From positions 868,001-932,000 of the forward strand of contig NC_089185.1 in assembly GCF_947507565.1 (NCBI RefSeq): DNA of 64,000 bases. The letters are read 5' to 3'. The notes below the pieces were generated by a model. It made no database searches. It saw only the letters and a program-made list of their open reading frames with translations, and was not told where the DNA came from. The translations under genes and the position numbers were made by a program. Origin of the DNA: Oscarella lobularis (Eukaryota > Porifera > Homoscleromorpha > Homosclerophorida > Oscarellidae). Shown here in pieces: positions 34,103 through 46,000 of this stretch (position 1 is the first letter of the stretch; the number at the start of each line of letters is the position of its first letter).

Positions 34103-34956
34103 ATGGCTGGCACTGCCTTGAAGAGGCTCATGGCCGAATACAAGCGTACGAAGCTTTAGATTTGATCTCAAGTTCACCGCGCTTATTGTACGGTTTTAGA
34201 ATTAACTCTAAATCCACCCGAAGGAATCATCGCTGGTAGATAAACCGACCTTCTGGAAAGAAGCGACCTGTTTTGGAATTTTTCAGGTCCTAAAAACGAA
34301 GAAAATTTCTTCGAATGGGAAGCGATTATAATGTGAGAATCCAAAAAGCGTGCGGCACGTAGCAAACGACTAACTTCAGAGGCCCAGATGGGACTCCCTT
34401 CGATGGGGGCGCCTTTCCTGTGGAATTGATTTTTCCTAAGGACTATCCTCTCAGTCCACCTAAAATGAGATTCACGTGCGAAATGTTTCATCCAAACGGT
34501 GAGGCAGATAAAATCCCATGGCCATTTCATTGATTTGGCGTTCCACACATGGCTGTATTTAATTAATTAATTGATTTTGTCTCTAGTCTATCCCGATGGT
34601 CGCGTTTGCATATCAATACTTCACGCGCCCGGCGACGATCCTCTCGGTTATGAACGAAGTGAAGAGAGGTGGAGTCCTGTGCAGAGTGTGGAAAAAATTC
34701 TTCTTTCCGTTGTTAGCATGTTGGCAGGTGGTTCACAAAAAAACACTACTTTTTAACTGATTTTAATGTTTGATGCTAGAACCGAACCCGGAAAGTGGTG
34801 CTGACGTTGACGCTTCTGTGAGAACAGTAGCACATGTACAGTATTTCCCATATCGATGATTTTCTTCTCATATAGAAAATGTGGAGAGATAACAGGGAGC
34901 AGTTTTGCAAGATTGCTGATCGTTTGGTGAAAAAATCGTTAGGTCTTCCCCATTAG
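34103..34956 (+). CDS. UBE2G2: Ubiquitin-conjugating enzyme E2 G2
   Basis: ERAD E2 that builds K48 chains with gp78/HRD1. Start [15 protein letters not shown] is reconstructed across intron 1 (...ttttag, about 34125-34200). Then [71 protein letters not shown] (catalytic Cys in RVCISIL, with the UBE2G-specific acidic loop), [41 protein letters not shown] and [13 protein letters not shown]. Ends KKSLGLPH. The HPN triad and active-site Cys are present. Length is about 165 residues, as expected. Convergent with the PRELI gene, 104 bp between stops. Confidence 0.95.
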
Positions 34957-35060
34957 AGTGATTCTGTACTGTACATCGACGATGATTAGGCTCCACTAAA
35001 CGCAGAGGGAGCAGTTACCTAGTTTTAGATGATGCTGTAAGTACCAAGTACACGTTTTCT

Positions 35061-35928
35061 CTAAACTGTAGGCATTGTCTTTCTTACGGACGACCCTACT
35101 ACGGATGGCAGTACTTGAGGCGCATTTGGAGTACCTTCATTCATTTTTTCAATGACGTATTCTAATCCTTTTTGAGCCTGCAAATACAAATCAATTCCAT
35201 CTGAGAGAGTTAGAGAGGACAAAGCAAATGAAGACCTTTTTTATGTTATCTTTGAATCTCATCAGCCCAAATGCCTGCAGGGCTTTCGAAAACCCATACA
35301 CATTGGAGTTGATCCATACTTGTCGTTTGCAGCAAGTCCTGCATAGAGAGTAAGATTCTTAGACAGATTTTCCTGTACATTCTCTAATTTCTTTACCATT
35401 CTTTGTTCTCTGGATTTGGATAGTAGGTGCACTTTTCTTCTACCGACATTATACGTGTCATATTCAGATTTCTCGTATACGTCACAAACGTCTCTTCGTC
35501 AGGATCCACTATTGATTCCTCAAGCACAACGGCTTCAGTAGTAGATCCAGAAACGAACTACGGTGCGGAATCAGAGACTGCCTCGTACACGATTATGATC
35601 TCTTTTCCCTACTCTTTTGCCCCATTGAGGAAGTCGGTTCGTTTTGCCGAATAGCCGTTTTGATTTTAGTTTACCGTCGTCGAGTTCCCTTGAAAGGGGT
35701 TCAGAATCAAGTTTTCGAGCGTCTGAGGCCTGATACCGGCTGATTGTGTCTTCCCAAAGAACGTGCTTTGCCATTGGATTAGGATATCTCTTCCATAGTG
35801 CCGTAGTCACTTGATCCCATCGATTTCTGAACGTAAAGGACAAGTTGGGAGAGCTCTTTGCCAGCCAAAAAGGTATCTTACTTTACTGTGTGAACGCTCG
35901 AATAAAATTTGCCTTGAAACGATGCCAT
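35061..35928 (-). CDS. PRELID: PRELI domain protein (mitochondrial lipid transfer)
   Basis: PRELI/Slowmo-family protein that with TRIAP1 shuttles phosphatidic acid or phosphatidylserine between mitochondrial membranes. Start ATG at 35928 (MASFQGKFYSSVHTVK), then an intron. The PRELI core follows: FRNRWDQVTTALWKRYPNP, KHVLWEDTI, LKSKRLFGKTNRLPQWGKR, EESIVDPDEETFVTYTRNLN, MTRIMSVEEKCTY, VWINSNVYGFSKALQAFGLMR, FKDNIKKAQKGLEYVIEKM. It ends VRKTMPTV. A roughly 15-residue insert after the first strand (SDARKLDSEPLSREL) is longer than in PRELID1. Whether it groups with PRELID1 or PRELID3 cannot be decided by eye. Its start faces the papain-fold gene, 102 bp apart. Confidence 0.88.
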
Positions 35929-36030
35929 AATTGGCGAAAGAAGAGCAATAACGTCTACGCAGGCGCTAAGCTGATCCCGTGAGAGCTCATCGCGTGATTA
36001 CAGCACAGGATCGTCACGCGCCGTTTCAAG
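35929..36030. promoter_or_regulatory. Divergent promoter, PRELI / papain-fold gene
   Basis: One hundred and two bases between divergent ATGs. No core element was recognised. Confidence 0.4.
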
Positions 36031-36878
36031 ATGCACTGGGCTCTCGTTCTCGTCCTTCTGGGGTACGTCCACTTCTATCTTTGCATCTAGGGTAGTTTCA
36101 GCTTCTGCAAAGGTTCTCGATCGGTGCAAACGTCGATTGGCGAAAGAAGGGCATTCTTCCACCAATGCACAATCAGGGCAGCATCGGCTCGTCGGAGCTG
36201 TTCGACGTGCTCGACGTGCTCGAAAGCTATCACGCCATTCACACAGGACAGATGATCCGTCTTAGCGGCCAGGAGCTGATTGACTGCTGTCACATTGGAG
36301 GTCATCCATCTGGAGAGCTACTTGCCAACCCTTTTGGATGCGTCGGGTACGAACTCCAGAACTTGTAATTTGCGATTATGATTTTTTTACATAGGAAACT
36401 TGGCGGACTTTGCTCTGAGGCAAGCTACCCATACACCAATAGAACCGAGACATGCAAGAGCTCCAGCTGCGAGCCCGTCTTCAAAATAAAGGGAGGAGTT
36501 AGCATAGATCCCCCAGGCGACGAGGCTGCTTTGGCTGCCGCCGTTTTTATGGAGCCTGTACTGGCATCTATTGATGCTAGCCTCAAATCATTTGAGATGT
36601 ACAGGGAAGGAATCTATTCAGATAAGAACTGCTCCTCAATTCATCTTGATCACACTGTGCTGGTCGTGGGATATGGCTCAACCGCAGACGATGACTACTG
36701 GATCGTTAGAAATTCATGGGGTATGTATAAAGATATTCATTGGGAGGCAACACACTGCAACTACATGTTGGGTGAACTTTTAGGGAGTGAGTGGGGTCAA
36801 GGCGGCTACATGTACTTGGCTCGCAACAGAGGAAATATGTGCGGGATTGCCTCAATGGCAGCGTATCCTATCGGCTGA
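36031..36878 (+). CDS. Secreted cathepsin L-like (C1A) fold with Ser for catalytic Cys, no propeptide
   Basis: Papain-family fold. Exon 1 encodes a signal peptide (MHWALVLVLLG) that splices straight onto FSIGANVDWRKKGILPP, the start of a mature cathepsin domain. No I29/ERFNIN propeptide is seen. The active-site block reads NQGSIGSSELF where the family has NQGxCGSCWAF, so the nucleophile Cys is Ser, its disulfide partner Cys is Ile and the Trp is Glu. His (LDHTVLVVGYG) and Asn (DYWIVRNSWG) of the triad are kept, as are SEASYPYTN, FKIKGGVSIDPPGDE, FEMYREGIYSDKNCSS, EWGQGGYMYLARNRGNMCGIA and AAYPIG. Four exons (joins near 36061/36111, 36350/36396 and 36720/36781). It may be a pseudopeptidase, or silicatein-like, since silicateins also use Ser/His/Asn; TINAG-type proteins also lack the Cys. 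Convergent with the coiled-coil gene. Confidence 0.87.
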
Positions 36879-36985
36879 CAGACTAACTCATTCGCTGTGG
36901 CTGTCTCTCACTGCTGAATACGCATACGCGCACAAAACACATCACAACTGCGCCGCTAAAAACGTGTAGTGTCCTCTCTAACTTT

Positions 36986-39891
36986 CTAAATCAATGTGCT
37001 CTTTTCTTTTCTATTCACTTCAGGTGTTCCAGTTGGCGTATAGTCACCTCCTGGGTTTGCCAGTCGCCGGCCAACGCTGCCGTCAACAACAGGCACGATG
37101 ATTCGAGACGGTGAAGTGATACTACGTAACGACAGCGACGGGGTAAGGCCGGCTCCGCCGCCGCCGCCGCCGCCGCCAGATTCCGGTGATTCCGATCGTC
37201 TTGGCGATCGCATCACGCGAGCTTTGATGTTCCCAATGATCGTTGTCAGCGACGACGAGTGCTTTATTTTAGATTTCTTGCTCGTCGTCTTTTGCTTGAC
37301 GCCCGATTGACGAAAACCTTTTCCATTCAATATCGTCCCAATTGCAACCGAATCAAGGTGGGCCTCCCCTTCTCTTTCGCTCAATTCTTCCAAGTCCGAT
37401 TCCAGATTCACCTCCTTCAAGAATTCAAACTCTCGAATCGCCGCCTCTTCGTCGTCGCCGAAACGACGAAATCCGTCGCCCTGCGAGAAGTCGATGATGT
37501 TCTTGTGACCGATAGCACCCTCCATGTTGCGTCGTCGAATGCAGCGCACGTATTCCATGGCATCAGGAGGAGAATTGCCAAGCTCGGGCGAAGGGACAAG
37601 CTCGTCGTCGTTGCCGTCATCCTCCTCTTCCTCGGCCTGTTCGTCGTCATCAACGTTGCCTCCTAATATGTCCTCTAGCAATTCTAACCGAGTCTGAGGG
37701 GAGGTGTGGGGGGAAAGGGGGAAAGGGGGACAGGGGTATAAAGCAGAATTGGCAGGTACGCCTAAAATACCGTTGGATCTAGCATGGAGCCTTCTGATTT
37801 TGCTTGTCTTGCTTCACTGCCACTGATATCGTCATCGTCGCTTCTTGTCTGTTGTTTTTCCACTGGTAAGGACGCACTCTAAGCGCAAAATCGTCACAAA
37901 TCTGTACAATAACGACGTGTTCAATACCTGAGGGACTGTCAAGGCAGTAAAAAGAGACGTATTGGATGTGCTGGGAGACATTCCAGTCATGTTTCCTTGC
38001 TGCTGAAACGCCAATACAATTTACACCAATGCTTGGCCTGATCTTCTTACACGAGCGCGCCGTAGATTTTCTGGAATAACTGTTTTTTGCCGCTGCTGGT
38101 ACATCTCCCAATAGTTCACCATAGGAACGTCTGAGCACTCAGATGAAATAGACTCTCGACTCTCAGCTCGGTACTACAGCAGAAAACATTAGATTCGAAT
38201 GATTCCTATTTTATATACCATCAGGCCGGGGTATTCAAGCAGTTCAGGCGTATTGTCACTTCGCACTCGCCTCATTCCAGACGATGGGCGATTTAGAATC
38301 ATAGGTGACTTGAAATTAAAAATTAGGTAATGCCTATATTGTGCATTCTACTACATACTGGTCTGATCCCTATTGGAGAGACTCCTCTGTTAAAAAGGTC
38401 GTCACTTGAACTGCAAAACTTCAACTGCAGAATAAAGTCTTACATTGTTAATTGCTATTTGAAAAGAAATTACCTTATGTGAAGAAGAGGAAGAGCTTGT
38501 CCTTTTGCGATAGCTTTCTTGCTCATCAAGACCAGTTATAGTTGGCAAGCCATTTCCCTTCGAGCCAACAACAAAAGAGACGCCGGAATCCTAGAATATA
38601 CTGCAAATACTAATTCTGTGACCTATTCATTTTCCTCACATCCGATACTTGACTCTGCTGACGCACTTCAAAATGATTTACCAGACGTTGAAGGTCTGCG
38701 TTCTTTCTTCGCAATTCATCATTTTCTCGCTTGAGATTCTACCCGCATTCATAATAGCCAAAAAACATTAGCTGTAATTATAACCTTTTGCTCCATCAAT
38801 GCTTTCGTCACTTGACTAGCAAACTAATGGAAGAATCTCAAGTATTCTCTGAAACATTCAAATAGTCTACCCACCTTGTCGAGGCACCTGTCAAAATGTT
38901 GCCTTTGCGTTGTAGCATCCGTGGCCATCTGCATATTCATTTTCTACGTTAATCAACTAGCAATCAAAAGGAATGTGATCAATCAAAGAAAACAAACAAC
39001 CTCAAGCTTTGCATTTCTCATTAGCAATTGAGCCACATCTTTATCACTGCCCTCAGCTGCCTGATAAAAAAACATGACACTACAGAACATCGGTAGAAGA
39101 ACCCTAACTCACCTGACATCGACTTTCTTCCAGTCGCAACTGCAAATCTCCCTTCTGACCTTCAAGAACACGTATCTGCTCACGTAGCCTCGACAGGTTG
39201 CTCTATGATTTCCAAAGGCAATGGCAATCAAACTCCCCGTCCGTCTGCAGCGAATGAACGCATTTACCTCGTAGCGTTTCTGTTGCTGTCCCTTTTCCTG
39301 CTGAAGGTTCTCAATTTGATGTCGATATTGTCGAACGGTTTCCAAGGCAGCATGAATCCTGACACAATTACACGTCATCGTCACAATAATAGAGGAGGCG
39401 CTTCGTGCGACAAAAAAACCGATTGAAACTCTTCTGCGATTCCTGCATCTTGAACTTGTATCTAAAAATTTCTAGAATCTAGCCCAAACACGCAGAAGAC
39501 TATTGGACTTACCGGTCGCATTCCACTTGAAGATCGCGACACGTTTTTTCTGCGTCCAAGCGAAGTTGCCGCTCTCGCGATAGTTCCCGCACAAGATCGG
39601 TCGCCTACGATGTAAACGATACCCCCAAACGGGCCCCAATACGTCTTCGCTAATAGGCTTTTAGAAGAAAGCGCATTAGGAGCGCTTCCTGTGGAGAGAA
39701 GCGCGGGGGAACAAACGAAAACCGCAAAGCAGTCGATGTGTCGGGTGCGCTGGAGCGTATAGGTGTATCTCCTCAGGGGAGATAAACCACTCCCTGGCCT
39801 TTCGTCGTTGGTGGCCCGCGCCCGACGGTTTCGTACGTACGCGAAGCGTTACTCGGGGTCGCCGAACCTTTGGATCGAGTGCGGCGGCCAT
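36986..39891 (-). CDS. Coiled-coil protein with acidic C-terminal region and possible PDZ ligand
   Basis: Family not recognised. Probable start ATG at 39891 (MAAALDPKVRRPRVTLR), then an intron of about 220 bp to ATDLVRELSRERQLRLDAEK. At least nine short coiled-coil exons follow: ALETVRQYRHQIENLQQEK, LREQIRVLEGQKGDLQLRLE, KDVAQLLMRNAKLE, NLKRENDELRRKNADLQ. Ser-rich exons come next (SPMILNRPSSGMRRVRS, SSECSDVPMVNYWEMYQQR). The large last exon (37681-36986) begins LELLEDILGG, has a long acidic run and a Gly-rich stretch (codon-repeat GGGGGGGG), and ends KEKSTLI, which fits a class I PDZ ligand. Domain order is coiled coil, disordered linker, acidic tail, PDZ motif. MCC-like scaffolds share such a layout, but I see no sequence proof. 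Start and several exon edges are uncertain. Confidence 0.5.
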
Positions 39892-40530
39892 CGCTTGAAC
39901 GTCCAGCGCGGGAATTCGCGACTTGGGCTTCGGCGAACAGGACGTCAATCCCGGCGGCCCTTTGTCCTGGTCCACTCGACACGTCTAGAGAAAAGGAGTC
40001 GACGATCGTCTAGTGCGAGGGCGAGAAATCGACAAGCGAAGAACGTCGCGTGTTTGCCTTGAACATCGTTCGCGAGCGATGTTACAGCCCGGGGGGCGGC
40101 GTTCGACGACTCCCACGGTCCCAGCGGACGTCTTTTACTCAATTTAGCCTTTCGGCAAAAGTGGGAACTAAACGGGCGCGTTCGTATACTCGTTCGACCT
40201 CCCAAAGCGACGGGAGGAAAGCCGCGAGAAATCGACAATCCCTAATGAAACCAGTAGGGCGGAGACTAGATCCCGAACGTCAAACACGCGGTTCATTAGA
40301 CACGATTTCCGGTCGATCTTGTAGCATAACGTTAGCATACTTTGCAAAGGATTGGCTATTGATGAAGACGAGCGACGCTATTGAGAGATAAGAGGCCTAA
40401 GTGTCGTGTACACAGGCATCGAAGCACGTGAGACAGTAGTACTTAAGAGTTGAAGTGCGCACAGAAAAATCATTCTGGAAGCGAAAGCTCGTTTTTTTTT
40501 TATTTCAAATTTTCGACAAACAAGAGAAAA
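39892..40530. other. Intergenic, coiled-coil gene to SEC61B
   Basis: About 640 bases, GC-richer on the left. Several open frames occur on both strands but none shows splice logic or family resemblance. It should contain the coiled-coil gene promoter and the SEC61B 3' UTR. A T-run lies near 40493-40502. Confidence 0.35.
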
Positions 40531-41079
40531 TTATCGACTGTATTTGCCCCAGATGTGAAGAAGAAAAACGCAGGCAATGAAAAGGATGCTCATCACCAAG
40601 ACCGGTACGGGCCCACTAAAAAACAATTGACAATTCTTGTTATCTGTTTAGGTATTATTCTTACACTTTGATTCCCGGAGAGTCTTCCGTATAGAATCGC
40701 ATCAGACCGCTGCTGGCGCTCGGAGCCCCCACCTTAGAACGCGCCGAGCTGCTACTGGTCGTACTTTTCCTACACACATATGAAGGTTAGTGCTCCTGTT
40801 AGCGCGCGTCTCACTAGACGAAAAATTGGCGATATCACGCGTTTCTGGGAGCGAGTCGACTATCGCTATATTCTAAACGGCCTAGAAAATCCCTAGAGGC
40901 ATCCCATTCTCACCTTTGTCGCAATCCTGAGCCGGCAGCCGACTTGGCGACAGCTCTTGAAGGAGCACGACCTGCTCCGACCGACGTAGACGATTTCGAA
41001 GCCTGAAAACAATTTGAAAACATTCGATGAGTCAAAAGCGAGTCGATTAGAACAAGAAAAGAACGAAGCGACGTACCAT
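40531..41079 (-). CDS. SEC61B: Sec61 translocon beta subunit
   Basis: Tail-anchored subunit of the ER protein-conducting channel. Exon 1 encodes only the ATG (41079-41077), immediately followed by a GTACGT donor. The next exon starts [20 protein letters not shown], then [10 protein letters not shown]. Further exons give [12 protein letters not shown] and the transmembrane anchor [20 protein letters not shown] followed by IWGKYSR. The [19 protein letters not shown] block is almost invariant in animals. The protein is about 95 residues, the family length. It is divergent from STX17. Confidence 0.95.
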
Positions 41080-41241
41080 GACGTGGAGAATGAGACTAGC
41101 GCATGCGTAATAGAGACAAACACTCGTTTACGCACTCGTTGCTATTCTGTACGTCCTGGAAGTTTCTTATGACTTGATCGGCTACGCAATTTTGTCTTCG
41201 TATGGCTACCTTCGAATTGAAGTCGCGATGGGGTCAGTTCG
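41080..41241. promoter_or_regulatory. Divergent promoter, SEC61B / STX17
   Basis: One hundred and sixty-two bases between the divergent start codons of two ER/endomembrane genes. Layout-based call. Confidence 0.4.
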
Positions 41242-42709
41242 ATGGATTTTTGTCAGTCGTTTTCCGAAGATCAGGGTTTAGGGACCTCGCCTCCGCGCGA
41301 CGACGTGTCTCTCAAGCCGTTGTGCGAACTTCAGCTTGTTATACGACGCATCGACTTCGCCATACACGCCGACATACAGAAACTCCGAGAAAACCAGCGC
41401 AACATGGCGAAGGTGAAAATACTGCTGTGTAGGTGAGGAATCACCTCTTCTTCGTACAGTTCAGACGAGAAAATCGCTACGACAAACTACCATTCGCTGA
41501 AATGGAAGCATCAAAGACATTAAAAGTATAAATTATTAATTGGAGAGGATCTTTGTGTAAAAATGTAGCCGAGGCATAAGAACCCAACACGCATGCCCAA
41601 TATGATAAAGAACCCAAAATAGAAAATTGTCTAAATGCTGTCTCCTTTTTCTCTTGCTACTAACAGTCCTTGGGGTTTTCAAAAGCGCGACTCATACTAG
41701 TTGTCTTCTTGAGGCCTTGAAACAGCATTTGGCTGAAATTGACCGACTCAAGCTAAAAGTGGTCGTCGATGAAAGGATCACCTTTGAGGATCAAGTCAAA
41801 AAAGCGCGCAACGCCGCGTTTCTTGCTCTGCAAGAGTTTGCTGCCGCACAAAGGGAAATCACGAATGAAACCGAGGTCAAGGAAGATTTCTCCAGTACGA
41901 AAGAACAAAGAAGGCAGCGTAAACGTTTAAAGAGGTCTTATCTTGACTAGAAGCGGAAAAAGAGGAGGAGGAGGATACCAGTGAATTAACCAGTCAAGTT
42001 TCTCAGAAGGACGAGCAGCGAGCTACGAGAGAATCGCGGGAAACGCTTAGAAGGGTCCGGCTTTAGTTCCTGATCCGTTGGCGCTTAGTCTATTAGTCTT
42101 TTATTGCACAGGAGTTGGAGGAACTAAGTGAGATGATGCGTGACTATGCCCAAATGGTTCACGTAAGTTGTTTTAGTTGTCGACGCGGAAGCGACTAAGT
42201 GCTCGTCTCTTTTTTGTCAGGCTCAGGGAAAAGTTGTTGATTCAATTGAGAACAACATCGCTACGGCTCAAATCGCGACGAACGAAGCAGCAAAGGAAAT
42301 AGGCGAAGTAAGTCCGCGTGTCACCCGGCACCCGCACACACCGCATCTCATCGATATTCATACGTCGCACGTACTAAACTAACATTTGAGTAAGGAGGCG
42401 GAAGTGGAACAGAAATAGAACCCGATCCCTCCTCCCTCCACCTGCATGACCATCAAACTTTTTGTGATGTTTGGGTGTGCTTAGGCTTCGATTCTGTCTA
42501 AGTCGTTTGTGCCCCTGACGGGCGCCGTTATCGGTGCCGTTGTGGGCGGTCCCGTCGGCCTTTTGGCCGGCTTCAAGATTGCCGGTGTGTTTACCGCCCT
42601 GGGCGGAGGGTACTTGGGCTACAAAGGAGGCAAAGCGATAAAAGACCAACACAAGCGCAAAGTCGAGAAGTCGATGCGCAACTTGTCCGAGAGAAAACAA
42701 GGACATTAA
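41242..42709 (+). CDS. STX17: Syntaxin-17 (autophagosomal Qa-SNARE)
   Basis: SNARE for autophagosome-lysosome fusion, also at the ER and mitochondria. Start ATG at 41242 (MDFCQSFSEDQG). Exons 41242-41412, 41460-41525, 41714 onward. N-terminal helices (LQLVIRRIDFAIHADIQKLRE, RRENRYDKLPFAEMEASKTLK joined to ALKQHLAEIDRLKLKV) align without gaps to the STX17 Habc region. The SNARE motif includes ELEELSEMMRDYAQMVHAQGK and VVDSIENNIATAQIA, with Gln at the zero layer. The tail has the STX17-specific Gly-zipper hairpin of two short transmembrane segments: PLTGAVIGAVVGGPVGLLAG, FKIAGVFTALGGGYLGYKGG. It ends basic (KDQHKRKVEK). The join between the acidic linker exons near 41935-42000 is uncertain. Confidence 0.88.
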
Positions 42710-43059
42710 ATGTACATATTATCAGAAGGGCTCGCTTCTTTGCTATGCCAAGCATGGGCATCGACTTTTGTTCGGCATCGTTTGAATGCCTCCGTCTTAT
42801 CTCTTACCTCTTTTGCGCTTGAAGTCACCATTGCGGTTCTGTGAAGTCGGTCCGACCGCGGGTGTTATTAGAACGCTAGTCTGCAGGATGTTAGAGCTCG
42901 TCTGTTAGGCGGGAGTCTAAACGGATGCGTCTCAACCCACGCCCATGTGATTGTGTGAAGAAACGTTAACTTAGTGGATTCTTCCCATTGTTATCAGTCC
43001 TGCGTGTAGACGAGTGCGACCGAGGACGCCTCTACGTTGACTCGTGGAGCAAAGAATTC
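42710..43059. other. Intergenic, STX17 to the giant gene
   Basis: About 350 bases with the STX17 3' UTR and the likely promoter of the giant secreted-protein gene. No other feature was recognised. Confidence 0.35.
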
Positions 43060-46000
43060 ATGTCTCTTCTCCCAATTCTCGTTGCCGCGACGATCTGGTT
43101 CAGTATCGTAAAGGGTGAGTCGGTGGTGTATATAGTCCAGTAGCGGATATGAGGGCCTTTGAATGCATTTATTCGCCGTAGCAACATAGCGAGACTGAGT
43201 GCTAGTGCTCGGTTAGTGAGAGAACCGTAGAAGGATGATAATTCTATTTCGACATCTCTTCTATCTTCCAAACGTTCTCGCGCGTGTCGGCAACGCCCGC
43301 CGGTCACGGCGCCGACAGCCTGACCGCGCGGTGTTGTTCTTCTTATTTTTGCCGCGCTGCAGCAAGGCAGAGCTAACCGTAGCGAAGAGATTTGCGAAGC
43401 AGACTAATGCGTTCAATCTTGCGACTGATGACGTAACGACTAAGTCCCCACACACCTGGTCATCCGTTTATCGAGTTTAGACGTTGCTTGACCCGTCAGA
43501 AGGGGTCGAGCAGAAAAACTGACACGCTTGTCGCGAAATGCGTTGAACGTTATGACCTTTGAGCTCGAAGAAAAAGACAGTTCTCGACGTTGAACCCGTC
43601 ACGCTCACACGTACAACTCACGTGCCGCATTTTTGATCGGTTCCGATACGTTGTTTGCATTGCATCAAATTGCGTGGGTTTTTGTTGCGCTAGCGTCCTT
43701 GGGCCTTGGCTAATGAATGTTCATACCCACCTTTGACCTACTGGCTCCAGCTGTTTAGGCTAGAAAACCGCTTAGCGGATGCAGCTACACACTGATGCCT
43801 CGATAGATAGATAGATTTATGTAAATAGAATAAATTAATAAATTATTTTATGTCTTCTCTACAGGTAAAGAACCGTACGTCGTATTCGAAACGCTGGACA
43901 ATCGAGGACGAGAATTCGTCGTCGGTTTTCTCGGTCAAACGCCGACCAAGAATCCGGACGTCAACCTCACGTTGTATCTGACGAGCGAGAAGCAAACGAG
44001 AGCGACCGTTGTCGCCGAAGGATTCAAAAAGGAACTCCTTCTCAAACCGAGAATGGTCGACGCCGTATTCTTGCCTCGGAATCTCGTCATGATGGGCGGT
44101 AAAGAGCGAAAAGGCATCGTCGTGACGGCCGACGAGGAATTGGCCGTCTACGGTCTCAATCAAGTGGGCGGTTCGACCGATGCTTTCTTGGCTCTACCTA
44201 CCGAATTGGAAGGCATGGAGTACTTCGTGGCATCTTATAAATCCTATCGAGGACGGTATAGCACGTTTTCCGTCATTGCCGTCAGTGACAACACGCGCAT
44301 AACTGTCTATCCGTCAGCGCCTTACGAATGGAACAGCCCAAACAAGGGCAAAATCACGAAAAAGGCTGGATCGAAGGTCAAAATAAAGCTGAATCGACTG
44401 GAATCGTATCAGTTTTCGGCAATTGACGACAGCGGTGATATGACGGGAACGCGAATAGTTTCAAGCAAACCAATTACTCTTCTATCTGGTCATGAATGCG
44501 CCACTGTACCCGTTGGAATTAATTATTGCGACTATCTCATTGAACAAGTGCCACCGGTCAATCGATGGGGAACGGAATTTGCTACCGTTCCGCTGGCGAC
44601 GCGTACGAATGGCGACGTCTTTCGTGTCGTCGCTTGGAAAGACGGCACAGTTGTTCAAGTCAACGGGCGACCGTACACGAGAAAAGCATTAAACTCGGGA
44701 AAGTTTCTCGAAATCCCTCTCTCTTCGACGTCGTATAATCACATCACGTCTAACAAACCAGTAATGCTTATTCAATATTGCAAAGGAACGACAGCCGACG
44801 GCAGAGCGACCGATCCTTTCATGATGCTTGTCCCGCCGACGAACCAGTACGCATTGTCGTACACAATCAGCACGCCGCCGGCCGCGCCGGTCAATTTCAC
44901 GAACTACGTGAATCTGATTGTGCCCCGTACAGAGATCGATGGCATGAGACTGGACGAAAGGCGACTTCCCAAGACGCTCGTCTGGCATCCTGTTCCCCAA
45001 TCGAATTTGTCCGCTACGACGATACCGATTTCATCTGGATCGCATAGTTTACGACATCTATCGAGAATCACACCCTTTGCCGTTCTCGTGTACGGTTACG
45101 CCGAGTCGGATTCGTACGGCTATCCAGGCGGACTTCGCTTAGCCGATCTAAGAATTTGCTATCTGAGTGACGGCGAGCCCGGCGACGGTCGCGACAACGA
45201 TTGCGACGAGCGAATAGACGAGGAAGTGTATAACTCAATTGACGACGACGGCGACGGAATGGTCGACGAAGATCTGGCGACTCCGCCGCCCGTGCTTTCT
45301 CAGCCTGATAATCAAACGCGATCGACGTGCAGTAACGAGACGGATCTAGTTCGGCCAAAGGTCATTTTTATCTCGCCGAACTGCACTCCGGAAAATCTAA
45401 CCTTCGCGGATTACGCCACGAGAAGGGGCTGTTTGAGAGTTCTCAACCGGACGTGGACGTTACGCGACGGCTGCGGAAACGTCGTGCGCGTTTGGCATAT
45501 GATTTCCATACTCGATCGTGTGAAGCCGACAATACGCTCCTTTCCCGTCAACGTTGACGGGGCACTGTGCTCCGGCTTGAGCGATTTGGATGTCGTCGGT
45601 TCGCCGTCGGTTGCGGACGACTGCGACTCAAATCCAACGGCTACGTACGTCGATGACTTTGACGGTTGCATCGTTCGTCGGCGTTGGGATGTCGTCGATT
45701 CGTGCGGAAACGCGGCGTCGACTCGCGTGCAAACCATACGCGTACGCGTACGGCCGCCGCACGTTCCTCCGCCCGACGACGTAACGTTGGTCTGCGAAGA
45801 CTTGAATAGCCTCGCTAATCCGTTTGCTTCCGTGCCGAAGGAACAGTTTATTTGCGGCGTTTCGCGCAAGTTTCGCATACGTGTGACTCATATTGACGTC
45901 CGACGGGTGGAAACCGAATGCGACGTGACTTTGACTCGCTTGTGGAACGTCACAGTGGCGTGCAACGATAACTTGATATTTTTTCAGACGATTGTTGTCA

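Noticed and set aside
39945-40391. Overlapping open frames of 97-113 codons on both strands
   Set aside because: No domain, no conserved motif and mutually overlapping; judged chance frames in GC-rich intergenic DNA.
41627-41950. Membrane protein with a Leu-rich leader before STX17
   Set aside because: It starts at TTG; the Leu-rich stretch is intron sequence, and the downstream part is STX17 exon 3 from 41714.
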